Below, piece after piece: positions 15,496-23,337 of a stretch of 26,112 nt of DNA (position 1 is its first letter; every line of letters begins with the position of its first letter). A program made the position numbers and the translations under genes. Under the pieces are notes generated by a model that saw only the letters and a program-made list of their open reading frames with translations, was not told where the DNA came from and made no database searches. The DNA comes from RGIG4708 sp045633845 (lineage in GTDB: Bacteria; Bacillota; Clostridia; UMGS1810): positions 1 to 26,112 of the forward strand of contig JAZQZC010000049.1 in the NCBI GenBank assembly GCA_045633845.1. The letters run 5' to 3'.

Positions 15496-16008
15496 TTATT
15501 TGTTAAATATATTTATTACTGTCTTTTGCTTGCTTATTGCATAATTATATGCGATTTTTGTACCACTTTTTGGCTGATAATCGTTCAAATCCGAATTACT
15601 TTTCTTCCGTTTCGGTGGTGCGTAATTTTCATCAAAATACATTATGCAAAATTTACTTTTATTTATCATTTCACAGTTTCGTTCGACATAAGCTGCTTTA
15701 CCTGCTTTAAGCATTTTATCGGGGTAGTAGGTTTCTTCATAATTTTGTAGCAAATACTCTCTGTAATCGTCACTGATATACGGATATTGAGCTCTGACAT
15801 AAATTCTTTTAATATGAGGATAATTTGATTTTAATTTGCTTATAATTTGGTAACATAAATCGTCAAACTGACTTTTGCTTCCAAAAAGAAAAATATCAAC
15901 GCTTTCTTCAATAATCAGTTTTTCAATGATATTGTGCAATTTATTTTTTTGCTCATTTGTTATTTTAATTTTTCTATGACCTAAAAAGCAACACGTATTT
16001 TTATTCAT
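15496..16008 (-). CDS. SLOG-family (DUF1273-like) nucleotide-sensing protein
   Basis: A 170-residue protein. CCFLGHRKI at the N-terminus (GHR 10-12), DIFLFGSKSQFDDLCYQI (about 38-55), YPHIKRIYVRAQYP (63-76), a YVERN block and PKSGTKIAYNYA near the C-terminus match Clostridia proteins of the SLOG/DUF1273 group. SLOG Rossmann-like domains bind or process nucleotide-derived ligands and often act in signalling or defence, but no effector domain is fused here. AAAGGAG (minus strand) precedes the start. Base composition is clearly more AT-rich than the neighbours, with frequent AAA and ATT codons. It is divergent from the XRE regulator, with inverted TTTACTTAAAG boxes between them. I am confident of the family and unsure of the role. 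Confidence 0.83.
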   Translation of the reverse strand: MNKNTCCFLGHRKIKITNEQKNKLHNIIEKLIIEESVDIFLFGSKSQFDDLCYQIISKLKSNYPHIKRIYVRAQYPYISDDYREYLLQNYEETYYPDKMLKAGKAAYVERNCEMINKSKFCIMYFDENYAPPKRKKSNSDLNDYQPKSGTKIAYNYAISKQKTVINIFNK

Positions 16009-16020
16009 AACGCTTTTCTC

Positions 16021-16069
16021 CTTTAAGTAAACAGTGTTTTAATTATTATATAATATTATTTACTTAAAG
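16021..16069. promoter_or_regulatory. Inverted-repeat operator between the SLOG and XRE genes
   Basis: CTTTAAGTAAA (16021-16031) and its exact complement TTTACTTAAAG (16059-16069) flank TATAAT-like sequences readable on both strands (ATTATATAAT, 16045-16054). This arrangement suits control of the divergent pair by the small HTH protein; the regulator is inferred from proximity. Confidence 0.5.
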
Positions 16070-16148
16070 TAAAGAAATATATAATACAAATCAATTATAA
16101 TTCAGGCGGTTTGTTGTTAAAATATATATAGGTTAAGGGGGAGATGAT

Positions 16149-16379
16149 ATGAAAACTGAATTTCCTGATCGATATATAACTTTAGGCTTGAAAATTGCCT
16201 ATTACAGAAAAAAGTCGGGATATACTCAGGAGTTCTTTGCCGAACTTATAGGAAAGAGCGTTAATTTTGTCGGACAGGTTGAAGGCACTGGCACTGTTCG
16301 AGGTGTGTCTTTAGAGACACTATTTAAAATGGCTCAAGTATTAAAAATTTCTCCTTCTAAATTGTTAGAAGATGATTAA
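16149..16379 (+). CDS. XRE-family helix-turn-helix regulator (76 aa)
   Basis: A single-domain DNA-binding protein. The HTH covers about residues 11-70 (LKIAYYRKKSGYTQEFFAEL, GKSVNFVGQVEGTGTVRGVS, LETLFKMAQVLKISPSKLLE), close to full XRE length with no extra sensory domain. GGGGGAGATG lies just before the ATG. It lies 140 bp from the SLOG gene in divergent orientation and ends before a bidirectional terminator. It probably represses itself and the SLOG gene through the inverted boxes at 16021-16069 (inferred). Confidence 0.88.
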   Translation: MKTEFPDRYITLGLKIAYYRKKSGYTQEFFAELIGKSVNFVGQVEGTGTVRGVSLETLFKMAQVLKISPSKLLEDD

Positions 16380-16439
16380 TATTATTGCCGAAAATAACAT
16401 TATGATAAAGCTTTGTTAAAATCAGTGTTGTACGGTAAC

Positions 16440-16488
16440 AAAAAATCCTCACAAGTAAACTGTTTGTGCTCACTTGCGAGGATTTTTT
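16440..16488. terminator. Bidirectional terminator between the XRE gene and the EamA gene
   Basis: AAAAATCCTC (16441-16450) with CAAGT pairs with ACTTG and GAGGATTTTTT (ending 16488). Both strands end in T-runs, which serves two converging genes. Confidence 0.85.
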
Positions 16489-16500
16489 AATTATTTACTT

Positions 16501-17349
16501 TTAACCTTGGCAAGAGCCAGCCACAACAAAAACAATTGCCACAAAAATTTTGCCCTCAGGCTGTATTCCGTTTATAAAAAACGTTGCAAACGGCGTTATA
16601 ACAGGCTTTATAAAAAACGCAAGGGAAGCCATAATTGTACCGCCTTTTTCTATTGCCTTAAAGTAACACAGGTAGCCGATTCCTGTTACTGCAATTCCAA
16701 GATACAACAAATGCAAAATGTTTGATTGCGATACTGCCGAAAATGTTTCGATTCCCGAAGCAAGCAAAACAACAAACAAAACAACCGAGCCAATCAAAAA
16801 TGAAATTCCTGCCTGAACAATGCCTCCAAGGCTTGTCATATATTTTTTGCACAGCACTGTGTATATGCTGAAAACAACTGCGGCTGTAAGCCCAAAAAGT
16901 ACCGATTGCACATTTGAGCCTGATGAAAAATCTGCGCATATAACAACGCCTGTTGTACAAATGATTACCGCAAGAAGCTTGCGCTTTGTGATTTTTTCTT
17001 TAAGTATAAGTGCGGTAAAAAGCACTGTAAACATAGAGTTTGACGAAAAAATTATTGATATAAGGGCAGGGGAGTCTGCCTTTTTTACGCCAATCTGCAG
17101 CAAAACCATACTTATACATATAAATATAATTCCAAGCATTGCGCATATGCCAATGTCCTTAAAAGATATTTTCAGCTTGTCTTTTTTTATTTTTGCAATG
17201 GAGAATGGTGCAAAAACAAGCGCTGCTATAAAAAACCTCAAAAATGTTATTGCATAGGGGTTTACCGCATCTGCAATCAGCTTGCTCACAGGCTCCAGTG
17301 TAATAAACAGGCTTGCGGTGATAATGGTAAATATAAGTCCGTTTTTCAT
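16501..17349 (-). CDS. EamA/DMT-superfamily transporter
   Basis: A 282-residue integral membrane protein with about ten hydrophobic helices in two repeated EamA halves. Family features are an early PVSKLIADAVNPYAITFLRFFIA segment and ALILKEKITKRK, the loop-Glu signature at the end of the first half. Members export amino acids or other metabolites, and the substrate is not predictable. The C-terminus ends abruptly at ...VVAGSCQG, a little short of typical relatives. Its ATG overlaps the esterase stop as ATGA, so it is translationally coupled. The operon is divergent from a LysR regulator that may control it. Confidence 0.88.
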   Translation of the reverse strand: MKNGLIFTIITASLFITLEPVSKLIADAVNPYAITFLRFFIAALVFAPFSIAKIKKDKLKISFKDIGICAMLGIIFICISMVLLQIGVKKADSPALISIIFSSNSMFTVLFTALILKEKITKRKLLAVIICTTGVVICADFSSGSNVQSVLFGLTAAVVFSIYTVLCKKYMTSLGGIVQAGISFLIGSVVLFVVLLASGIETFSAVSQSNILHLLYLGIAVTGIGYLCYFKAIEKGGTIMASLAFFIKPVITPFATFFINGIQPEGKIFVAIVFVVAGSCQG

Positions 17350-18107
17350 TGCTTGTTATCCACTTTCTGTATGTAATTAATTGAAATATCCGCAAACATA
17401 TTTTTGCCGTCGGGCGTGTTTTTATTTAGGTATGAGCAGTGGGTGCTGTCCTTCATATAAAGGAACGAATATTTGCTTTCGTCAACCCTGAAATGCTTAA
17501 GTGTTGATTGTACAAGCTTTGTCTGCTCAAAGCGGTTTTCCATATCGTTGTCCGATACAATAAAAAGCATATTCGGGTATTCTTTTTCGCATATGTGATA
17601 CAGGGGTGCTGCTTGGTCTATAATAATGCGGCGTGTATCGATGCCACGCTCTCTTAATACGTTAAAGTGAACTGTGGGCTGACCTGCATCCAAAATATAA
17701 CCTTTAAAGTCGGTGGGCTTTAGCTTGTGTACAGCCAGATACTTTTCGTCAAACAAAAGCATCATCGAAAGGTAACCGCCTGCAGAGCTGCCGCCTATGT
17801 AAATGCTCTTGACCTTTCCGTATTCGTTTATGTGCTTGTGTACCCAGGCAGCCGCCGCTGCGCAGTCCTGTATAAACTGCGGATACGAAGCATAGGGATA
17901 CATACGATATTCTGCGCTTACAAAGCATATGCCGCTGTCTGTGAGCTCCTTTGGAATTTGCTCTCCCATATCCTTGCTGCCGCCCTCAATACCGCCGCCG
18001 TGAAAATATACAAAAACAGGAAAATTCTCGCATTCGGGCAGATAAATATCCAGACTTTGGCTTAAATCTTTTTGGTTTGTGTAAAATATATCTTTTATTA
18101 CTTTCAT
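17346..18107 (-). CDS. Alpha/beta-hydrolase (esterase/lipase-like)
   Basis: A 253-residue cytoplasmic hydrolase with no signal peptide. The oxyanion HGGG is at 36-39, the nucleophile elbow GGSSAGGY is at 105-112 with Ser108, the likely acid is in VSDNDMEN (Asp186 or 188), and the likely base is His223 in DSTHCS. The pattern fits the acetyl-esterase/hormone-sensitive-lipase-like group acting on small esters. It is the first gene of a two-gene minus-strand operon with the EamA transporter (4-bp overlap), divergent from a LysR regulator. This suggests detoxification or use of an ester compound followed by export (inference). Confidence 0.88.
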   Translation of the reverse strand: MKVIKDIFYTNQKDLSQSLDIYLPECENFPVFVYFHGGGIEGGSKDMGEQIPKELTDSGICFVSAEYRMYPYASYPQFIQDCAAAAAWVHKHINEYGKVKSIYIGGSSAGGYLSMMLLFDEKYLAVHKLKPTDFKGYILDAGQPTVHFNVLRERGIDTRRIIIDQAAPLYHICEKEYPNMLFIVSDNDMENRFEQTKLVQSTLKHFRVDESKYSFLYMKDSTHCSYLNKNTPDGKNMFADISINYIQKVDNKQ

Positions 18108-18150
18108 AGTAAAGCATCTCCTTTGGTATATATTATCATATTTTAGGTAT

Positions 18151-18182
18151 ATTGTAAAATATTAAATAAAATATTTTACAAT
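18151..18182. promoter_or_regulatory. 32-bp palindromic operator upstream of the LysR gene
   Basis: ATTGTAAAATATT (18151-18163), spacer AAATAA, perfect complement AATATTTTACAAT (18170-18182). It lies in the 127-bp gap between the divergent esterase operon and the LysR gene, so it is a strong candidate LysR site. It includes the T-N11-A spacing expected for the family. Confidence 0.6.
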
Positions 18183-18234
18183 AACTTTACAGTTATAGTA
18201 GAATGTGTTACAATAGTTTTGAGGTGAAATTAAT

Positions 18235-19086
18235 ATGGAATTGTTACAGCTTAAATATTTTTGTGATGCGGCGCAAACACAAAATTTTTCAAAAACCGCC
18301 GCAAAATTTCTTGTGCCGCCGTCCAATATATCACAGTCCATAAGCAGACTTGAAGCTGAGCTTAATATAAAGCTTTTTGACAGAGGCGCAAATAAAATAC
18401 GCCTTAACAAAAACGGCGAAGAATTTTACCTGCGCACAAGCAAGGCGCTATCCCTTATAGAAGAGGCAAAAAAATGCATAAACAACGACGACATCCGCGG
18501 CGAAATAAGGCTATGTGTGCGCACTAATCGAAATTACGTTTCTGCCATTGCCGAAAGATTTAAGCTGCAATATCCCGATGTTTCTTTTGTTATAAGCCAC
18601 AACGAGCCCGATAACAATATGGATTATGATATTATAATTGCTGACGACACATTGAAATGTGACAATATGAAAAAGGAGCTTCTTGTGCGGGAGAATATTG
18701 TGCTGGCAGTCAACAAAAATAACCCCATTGCACAAAAAGAAAAGCTCATTAAAAGTGATTTGGAAAAACAAAAGTTTATTACCATAAGCCAACCAAGCAA
18801 TTTGTATACCTGCACTGTTTCTATATGCAATCAAATGGGCTTTGAGCCTGATATTTCGTTTCAGAGTGACGACCCATACTATGTGCGAAAATATTTAAAG
18901 CTTGGCTGGGGTATAGCATTTGTTCCCTCGTTTTCGTGGAACGGGCTTTTTGACAGCAATATTGTTTTCAAAAAAATCGGTAATTTTAAGAGAGATACAT
19001 ATATCATCAGCGTTGAAAATGAGTTTTTGCCCAAAAGAGTAAAGTTGTTTGTTGATATGCTGAAATCAGGCACCTTTTTAGATTGA
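18235..19086 (+). CDS. LysR-family transcriptional regulator
   Basis: A 283-residue regulator. The N-terminal winged HTH (about 1-60) shows LLQLKYFCDAAQTQNFSKTA and SQSISRLEAELNIKLFDRGA, the usual LysR start. A linker helix and an effector-binding periplasmic-like domain follow (about 88-283). GAGGTGAAATTAAT precedes ATG 18235. It is divergent from the esterase-EamA operon with a perfect palindrome between, so it probably controls that operon and itself; the inducer is unknown. Confidence 0.92.
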   Translation: MELLQLKYFCDAAQTQNFSKTAAKFLVPPSNISQSISRLEAELNIKLFDRGANKIRLNKNGEEFYLRTSKALSLIEEAKKCINNDDIRGEIRLCVRTNRNYVSAIAERFKLQYPDVSFVISHNEPDNNMDYDIIIADDTLKCDNMKKELLVRENIVLAVNKNNPIAQKEKLIKSDLEKQKFITISQPSNLYTCTVSICNQMGFEPDISFQSDDPYYVRKYLKLGWGIAFVPSFSWNGLFDSNIVFKKIGNFKRDTYIISVENEFLPKRVKLFVDMLKSGTFLD

Positions 19087-19094
19087 CTTTTAAA

Positions 19095-19108
19095 GTGACA
19101 AACGGGGA
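19095..19108. repeat. Isolated half of a B-type repeat
   Basis: GTGACAAACGGGGA matches only the left arm of the B palindrome, nine bases after the LysR stop. No right arm follows, so it looks like a decayed or one-sided remnant. Confidence 0.6.
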
Positions 19109-19125
19109 TAAACTTTAAAAAAAAG

Positions 19126-19154
19126 TAGACATTTTTTGCATTTTGTGGTACAAT
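19126..19154 (+). promoter_or_regulatory. Promoter of trpB
   Basis: TAGACA (19126-19131), 17 bp, TACAAT (19149-19154). The leader to ATG 19187 is only about 26 bases, too short for a T-box or trp attenuator. Confidence 0.75.
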
Positions 19155-19186
19155 ATAATTTATTAAATAACCAAGGAGCTACATAT

Positions 19187-20428
19187 ATGAATAAATACAA
19201 GGATTTTGACAATTATCTCAAAGAATATCCAAACGCCGAAGGCTATTTTGGTGAATACGGCGGCTCATTCCAGGCAAAAGAGCTTATCGAAGCTTTTAAA
19301 GAAGCAGATGATGCATACGAAGCAATTTGTCATTCTGCACAGTTTATAAATGAGCTCAGACGAATTCGCAAGGAGTTTCAGGGCAGACCAACCCCTGTTT
19401 ACCACTGCGAACGCCTTTCAAAAATTTTCGGCAACTGTCAGATATATCTTAAAAGAGAGGACCTCAATCACACAGGCGCTCACAAGCTCAACCATTGTAT
19501 GGGTGAGGGCCTGCTTGCAAAATATATGGGCAAAAAGAAAATCATTGCCGAAACAGGCGCAGGGCAGCACGGTGTAGCAATAGCAACCGCCGCTGCATAT
19601 TTTGGTATGGAGTGCGATGTGTATATGGGCGAGGTTGATATTGCAAAGCAGCATCCAAACGTTATCCGTATGAAAATGCTGGGAGCAAATGTTGTGCCTG
19701 TAACCAAAGGTCTCAAAACCTTAAAAGAAGCGTGCGACGCGGCATTTGAAGCATACCTTAAAGAATATAAGGATGCAATCTACTGCATCGGTACTGCTGC
19801 AGGTCCACATCCGTTTCCAAAAATGGTAAGGGATTTTCAGTCCATTATCGGTATCGAAGCAAGAGAGCAATTTTTAGAAATGACAGGCATTATGCCTGAT
19901 GCAGTTACCGCTTGTGTTGGCGGTGGTTCCAACTCGCTGGGTATGTTTACTCCGTTTTTGGCAGACCCTGTAGAAATATACGGCGTTGAACCTCTCGGCA
20001 GAGGCGCAGGTGTAGGTGACCATGCGGCTACAATGGCATATGGTACAAAAGGCGTTATTCACGGATACTCCAGTTATGTACTGCAGGACGAAAATGGCGA
20101 GCCGCTCCCTGTATATTCTATTGCCAGCGGTCTTGATTACCCTGGTGTAGGCCCCGAACACGCGCATCTTCGCGATATGGGCAGAATTCATTACGAAACT
20201 GTATCCGATGAAGAGGCTATGGAGGCATTTTTCCTCCTTTCAAGATACGAGGGTATTATCCCTGCAATCGAGAGTGCCCACGCTGTTGCTTTTGCACTCC
20301 GTTATGCAAAGACACACAAATCGGGCTCCATCCTCGCTTGCCTTTCGGGCAGAGGCGATAAGGATATCGATTATGTGTACCAAAATTATGGCTGCGGTGA
20401 AAAGTTTAAACTTGATTATGATATTTAA
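19187..20428 (+). CDS. trpB: Tryptophan synthase beta subunit, stand-alone
   Basis: A PLP enzyme that joins indole and L-serine to form tryptophan. The 413 residues show GRPTPVYHCERL, HTGAHKLN with the PLP lysine K100, AETGAGQHG with the catalytic Glu122, the phosphate loop CVGGGSNSLGMF, SGLDYPGVGPEH, and SGRGDKD near the C-terminus with the pyridine-binding Ser. It belongs to the TrpB1 type, although AKQHPNVIRMKM and MGEGLLAKYMG differ somewhat from common TrpB wording. ATG 19187 has AAGGAG upstream; an earlier in-frame start at 19136 lies in the promoter. No trpA or other trp gene is near, so it may work on salvaged indole or pair with a distant TrpA. Confidence 0.92.
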   Translation: MNKYKDFDNYLKEYPNAEGYFGEYGGSFQAKELIEAFKEADDAYEAICHSAQFINELRRIRKEFQGRPTPVYHCERLSKIFGNCQIYLKREDLNHTGAHKLNHCMGEGLLAKYMGKKKIIAETGAGQHGVAIATAAAYFGMECDVYMGEVDIAKQHPNVIRMKMLGANVVPVTKGLKTLKEACDAAFEAYLKEYKDAIYCIGTAAGPHPFPKMVRDFQSIIGIEAREQFLEMTGIMPDAVTACVGGGSNSLGMFTPFLADPVEIYGVEPLGRGAGVGDHAATMAYGTKGVIHGYSSYVLQDENGEPLPVYSIASGLDYPGVGPEHAHLRDMGRIHYETVSDEEAMEAFFLLSRYEGIIPAIESAHAVAFALRYAKTHKSGSILACLSGRGDKDIDYVYQNYGCGEKFKLDYDI

Positions 20429-20476
20429 AAAGGTACTGTTTGTTGGATGTTTTATGAATAAATATACAAAATTGTA

Positions 20477-20538
20477 GGGGTCGATGCCTACATCGACCCC
20501 AAAATTACGGGCGGATGTGGGCATCCGCCCGTAATTTT
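20477..20538. repeat. Two consecutive GC-rich hairpins between trpB and the ZIP gene
   Basis: GGGGTCGATG/CATCGACCCC (20477-20500, loop CCTA) is followed directly by AAAATTACGGGCGGATG and its exact complement (20501-20538, loop TGGG). The second, with 17 bp and a trailing TTTT, can act as the trpB terminator. Such GGGTCGATG and GGGCGGATG palindromes look like dispersed repeat units, but only one of each is present here. Confidence 0.8.
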
Positions 20539-20559
20539 TATATAAGGAAGTGAGTAATT

Positions 20560-21315
20560 ATGAATATGGTATTTCTTACAGCCCTTGGTGTAGGCGGAGC
20601 AACAATTGTCGGCGCACTTTTTGGGCTTGTGTTTAAACAAATATCCCATCGGTTCAGCGATATAGTGCTTGCGTTTGCAGCAGGAATAATGCTTGCGGCG
20701 GCAATGCTCGGGCTTATACTCCCATCACTTGAATATGGCACAAATTCTGTCTATGTAACAGTGCTTGGCATATTTTGCGGTGCATTTATTATGAATGTCC
20801 TTGACAAGGTAATGCCCCATCTTCACAAAATTACCGATGCCGACACCGAGCACCATCCCGAAGGTACCCAAAAGCTTGACAAGGTGATGTTGTTTGTAAT
20901 GGCAATTGCAATTCACAATCTGCCCGAGGGTATTGCGGCAGGTGTGGGCTTTGGCACAGGCAACACTGCAGATGCACTCATTATAGCGGGGGGCATAGCC
21001 CTGCAAAATATCCCAGAGGGCATGGTGATAATTGGCCCTATGCTTGCATCGGGCATAAGCATAAAACGCACCTTTGTAATAGCAATGCTCACCGGTATTG
21101 TAGAGGTTGTGGGCACATTTATAGGCTATTTTGCAGTGAGCATATCAAGCGCAATTCTGCCTTTTGCTCTCAGCTTTGCAGGAGGTACAATGCTTTATGT
21201 AATCAGCGACGAAATGATTCCCGAAACGCACTCACACGGCAGCGAACGTGGTGCAACATATGCACTTCTTGTGGGATTTTGCGTAATGCTTATGATGGAT
21301 TATTTTCTGGGCTGA
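20560..21315 (+). CDS. ZIP-family metal transporter (GufA-like)
   Basis: A 251-residue membrane protein of about eight helices that should import zinc or other divalent cations across the cytoplasmic membrane. The metal-site helices show HNLPEGIAAGVGFG (starting at 119) and QNIPEGMVIIG (149-159). Gln in place of the second His is typical of the GufA subgroup. The loop between helices 3 and 4 is rich in His, Asp and Glu (MPHLHKITDADTEHH). Another charged His segment, ETHSHGSERG, lies before the last helix. AAGGAAGTGAGTAATT precedes the ATG. It follows the paired hairpins and is probably transcribed alone. Confidence 0.92.
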   Translation: MNMVFLTALGVGGATIVGALFGLVFKQISHRFSDIVLAFAAGIMLAAAMLGLILPSLEYGTNSVYVTVLGIFCGAFIMNVLDKVMPHLHKITDADTEHHPEGTQKLDKVMLFVMAIAIHNLPEGIAAGVGFGTGNTADALIIAGGIALQNIPEGMVIIGPMLASGISIKRTFVIAMLTGIVEVVGTFIGYFAVSISSAILPFALSFAGGTMLYVISDEMIPETHSHGSERGATYALLVGFCVMLMMDYFLG

Positions 21316-21320
21316 TAGAA

Positions 21321-21575
21321 ATGACAGTGGGGGAAGTTCCTTTGCAAAAGGTGCGTCCCCCATCTGTCACGAGTTAGTCTTTTCTATTCGCGCGGGCAAC
21401 GAGGACACACCTCTTGCGAGGAATGTCCCCGTTGTCATGCGAATTTTTTGGGGTGACAGTGGGGGAAGATCCTTTGCAAAAGGTGCGTCCCCCATCTGTC
21501 ACGAGTTAGTTTTTTCTATTCGCGCGGGCAACGAGGACACACCTCTTGTGAGGAATGTCCCCGTTGTCATGCGAA
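21321..21575. repeat. Tandem duplication of an A-C composite repeat
   Basis: Two copies with a 132-bp period. Each has an A palindrome (21321-21370 and 21453-21502), the linker GAGTTAGT-TTTTCTATTCGCG and a C palindrome (about 21386-21444 and 21518-21575). The copies differ at only a few positions, suggesting recent duplication. The first begins 5 bp after the ZIP gene stop. Confidence 0.9.
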
Positions 21576-21580
21576 CAAAA

Positions 21581-21609
21581 TTGACAACCATTTGATAATA
21601 TGATAAAAT
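21581..21609 (+). promoter_or_regulatory. Promoter of the RpiB-like gene
   Basis: TTGACA (21581-21586), 17 bp, TAAAAT (21604-21609). It begins a few bases after the C repeat. Confidence 0.75.
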
Positions 21610-21646
21610 TTACTTATAAAAATATATTAATGAGAGGAACAAAAAT

Positions 21647-22323
21647 ATGAAAATAGCTTTAATCAACGAAAACAGCCAGGCGGCAAAAAATGCACTTATT
21701 TGCGACACACTCAAAAAGGTTGTGGAGCCTATGGGCCACACAGTGTACAACTATGGTATGTACGGCGCGGACGATGCAAACTCTCTTACATATGTACAGA
21801 TTGGTATTTTAACCGCAATTCTTATCAACTCAGGAGCAGCAGACCTTGTAATTACAGGCTGCGGCACAGGCGAGGGCGCAATGCTTGCCTGCAACTCATT
21901 CCCTGGTGTGCTTTGCGGTCACGTTGTAGACCCAACAGATGCATATCAGTTTACTCAGGTAAACAATGGTAATGCCGTTGCTCTTCCTTTTGCAAAAGGC
22001 TGGGGCTGGGGAGCAGAGCTCAACCTTTCGTATGTGTTTGAAAAACTGTTTGTAGAAGAGTGGGGCGGCGGTTATCCGAGAGAAAGAGCAATCCCTGAGC
22101 AGACAAACAAAAAAATTCTCGACGAGGTTAAAAAGGTTACACACACCGATATGGTATATATCCTCAAAAATCTTGACAGAGATTTGGTAAAAGGCGCAAT
22201 TTCAGGCGAAAAGTTCCAGGAGTACTTCTTTGCAAATTGCAAATGCCCCGAAATTGAAGCTGCTGTTAAGGAAATTCTTGCTAAACAAAACCCCGAACTT
22301 CAACGAAGTTCGGGGTTTTGTTT

Positions 22324-22345
<22 letters not shown>
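21647..22345 (+). CDS. RpiB/LacA/LacB-family sugar-phosphate isomerase-like protein
   Basis: A 232-residue protein. Residues 1 to about 150 fit the RpiB/LacAB fold: an MKIALINENSQAAKN start, GCGTGEG at 71-77 (phosphate loop), CNSFPGVLCGHV (82-92), then GNAVALPFAKGWGWGAEL. Members isomerise ribose 5-phosphate or galactose 6-phosphate. A C-terminal helical extension to about 214 is common in the longer Clostridia members. The last ~18 residues are translated from a terminator hairpin and the 3' end of the convergent tRNA-Thr, so the native stop may have been lost. GAGAGGAAC precedes the ATG. It is probably transcribed alone; the substrate is uncertain. Confidence 0.85.
22286..22324. terminator. 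Terminator inside the RpiB-like 3' end
   Basis: CAAAACCCCGAACTTC (22286-22301), loop AAC, perfect complement ending GGGGTTTTG (22305-22320), then TTTT. It is readable on both strands and serves the RpiB-like gene and tRNA-Thr, which converge here. Confidence 0.85.
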
Positions 22346-22399
<54 letters not shown>

Positions 22400-22490
22400 A
22401 TTAACAACTATTTAATTATACAAGACAGTTTATCTTTTGTCAAGCAGTTTACAGAAAATTTCGCAAAAATTCAATGCATAGCCATTTGAG

Positions 22491-22743
22491 GTGACAGTGG
22501 GGGAAGTACCTTTGCAAAAGGTGCGTCCTCCATCTGTCACGGGGTAGTTTTTTTATTCGCACAACAAGCGAGGACACACCTCTTGCGAGGAATGTCCCCG
22601 TTGTCATGCGAATTTTTTGAGGTGACAGTGGGGGAAGTTCCTTTGCAAAAAGGTGCGTCCCCCATCTGTCACAGGGTAGTTTTTTTATTCGCACAACAAG
22701 CGAGGACACACCTCTTGCGAGGAATGTCCCCGTTGTCATGCGA
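22491..22743. repeat. Second tandem duplication of an A-C composite repeat
   Basis: Two copies with a 131-bp period: A palindromes at 22491-22540 and 22622-22672 (the second has one extra A), C palindromes at about 22555-22613 and 22687-22743. The linker is GGGTAGTTTTTTTATTCGC, and the C left arm reads CACAACAAGCG where the other locus has CGCGGGCAACG. It is therefore a distinct variant of the same composite. The minus-strand reading frame across it is repeat-derived. Confidence 0.9.
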
Positions 22744-22788
22744 GCTCTCAAAATTAACAGTTTATTCACACTGCAAAACACAAAGTTA

Positions 22789-22817
22789 TTGCAAACATTT
22801 TTGTTTTGTGATAAAAT
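22789..22817 (+). promoter_or_regulatory. Promoter of the zinc-ribbon gene
   Basis: TTGCAA (22789-22794), 17 bp, TAAAAT (22812-22817), about 30 bp before the start. Confidence 0.7.
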
Positions 22818-22847
22818 CAAAATATAAACAGAATTGAGGTGCTGATT

Positions 22848-23297
22848 ATGATATGTGCAAAATGCGGTGCACTTGTGGATGACAACATCAACGTGTGCGA
22901 CAACTGCGGTTATATTTTTGAAGATAATGTTGCAAAGCCCGAAACCGACGGCAGTGAGTACAACATCAATCCAAACACTCCTGCGCTCCCCGATGCTTTT
23001 GAGCCTGAGCGGGCTCCTGTTCGGATAAAAAATGTGTGGCTTTTGCTTTCACTTGCTGCGGCAGTTGCCATTGTGGTGCTTTTCTTTTATGGTGCTCACT
23101 ATATATCAAAAGCAGGCATAGCGCTTAACAATATGCAGGTGTCGGCATCGTCATTTTTTGGCTTTGGCGACGGAATGAGCGGCGACTACTACAAATTTGT
23201 GGGTGCGGCACTTTACGGCGCGGCATATGCTATGCGCGGAGCAGGTGTTGCACTTGCGGCAATAACGGTGCTTTTGGGAATAAAAACCAAAAGATAA
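22848..23297 (+). CDS. Zinc-ribbon membrane protein
   Basis: A 149-residue protein. Residues 3-20 form a zinc ribbon with CxxC...CxxC (C3, C6, C17, C20: ICAKCGALVDDNINVCDNCG). An acidic, Pro-rich linker follows, then two hydrophobic membrane segments (about 62-85 and 125-146). The plan is common among Firmicutes zinc_ribbon_2 proteins of unknown role. I chose ATG 22848 because GAGG precedes it at a good distance; a GTG at 22839 overlaps that site. It converges on the methyltransferase gene. Confidence 0.8.
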   Translation: MICAKCGALVDDNINVCDNCGYIFEDNVAKPETDGSEYNINPNTPALPDAFEPERAPVRIKNVWLLLSLAAAVAIVVLFFYGAHYISKAGIALNNMQVSASSFFGFGDGMSGDYYKFVGAALYGAAYAMRGAGVALAAITVLLGIKTKR

Positions 23298-23302
23298 ATT
23301 TT

Positions 23303-23337
23303 AAACCCGAAGCGGAGTTTGATCACGTTTCGGGTTT
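23303..23337. terminator. Convergent terminator overlapping the methyltransferase 3' end
   Basis: AAACCCGAA (23303-23311) pairs with TTCGGGTTT (23329-23337), extended by GC/GT bases, around a loop that contains the methyltransferase stop (23323-23325). It serves both converging genes. Confidence 0.65.

Noticed and set aside
15058..19086. Prophage or integrative element next to tRNA-Leu
   Set aside because: No integrase, capsid, relaxase or replication gene is present; only tRNA 3' duplications and two small AT-rich genes support past integration.
22449..22837. Frames of 123 and 84 residues in the second A-C tandem array
   Set aside because: The repeated peptide segments mirror the repeat period, so they are not protein-coding.
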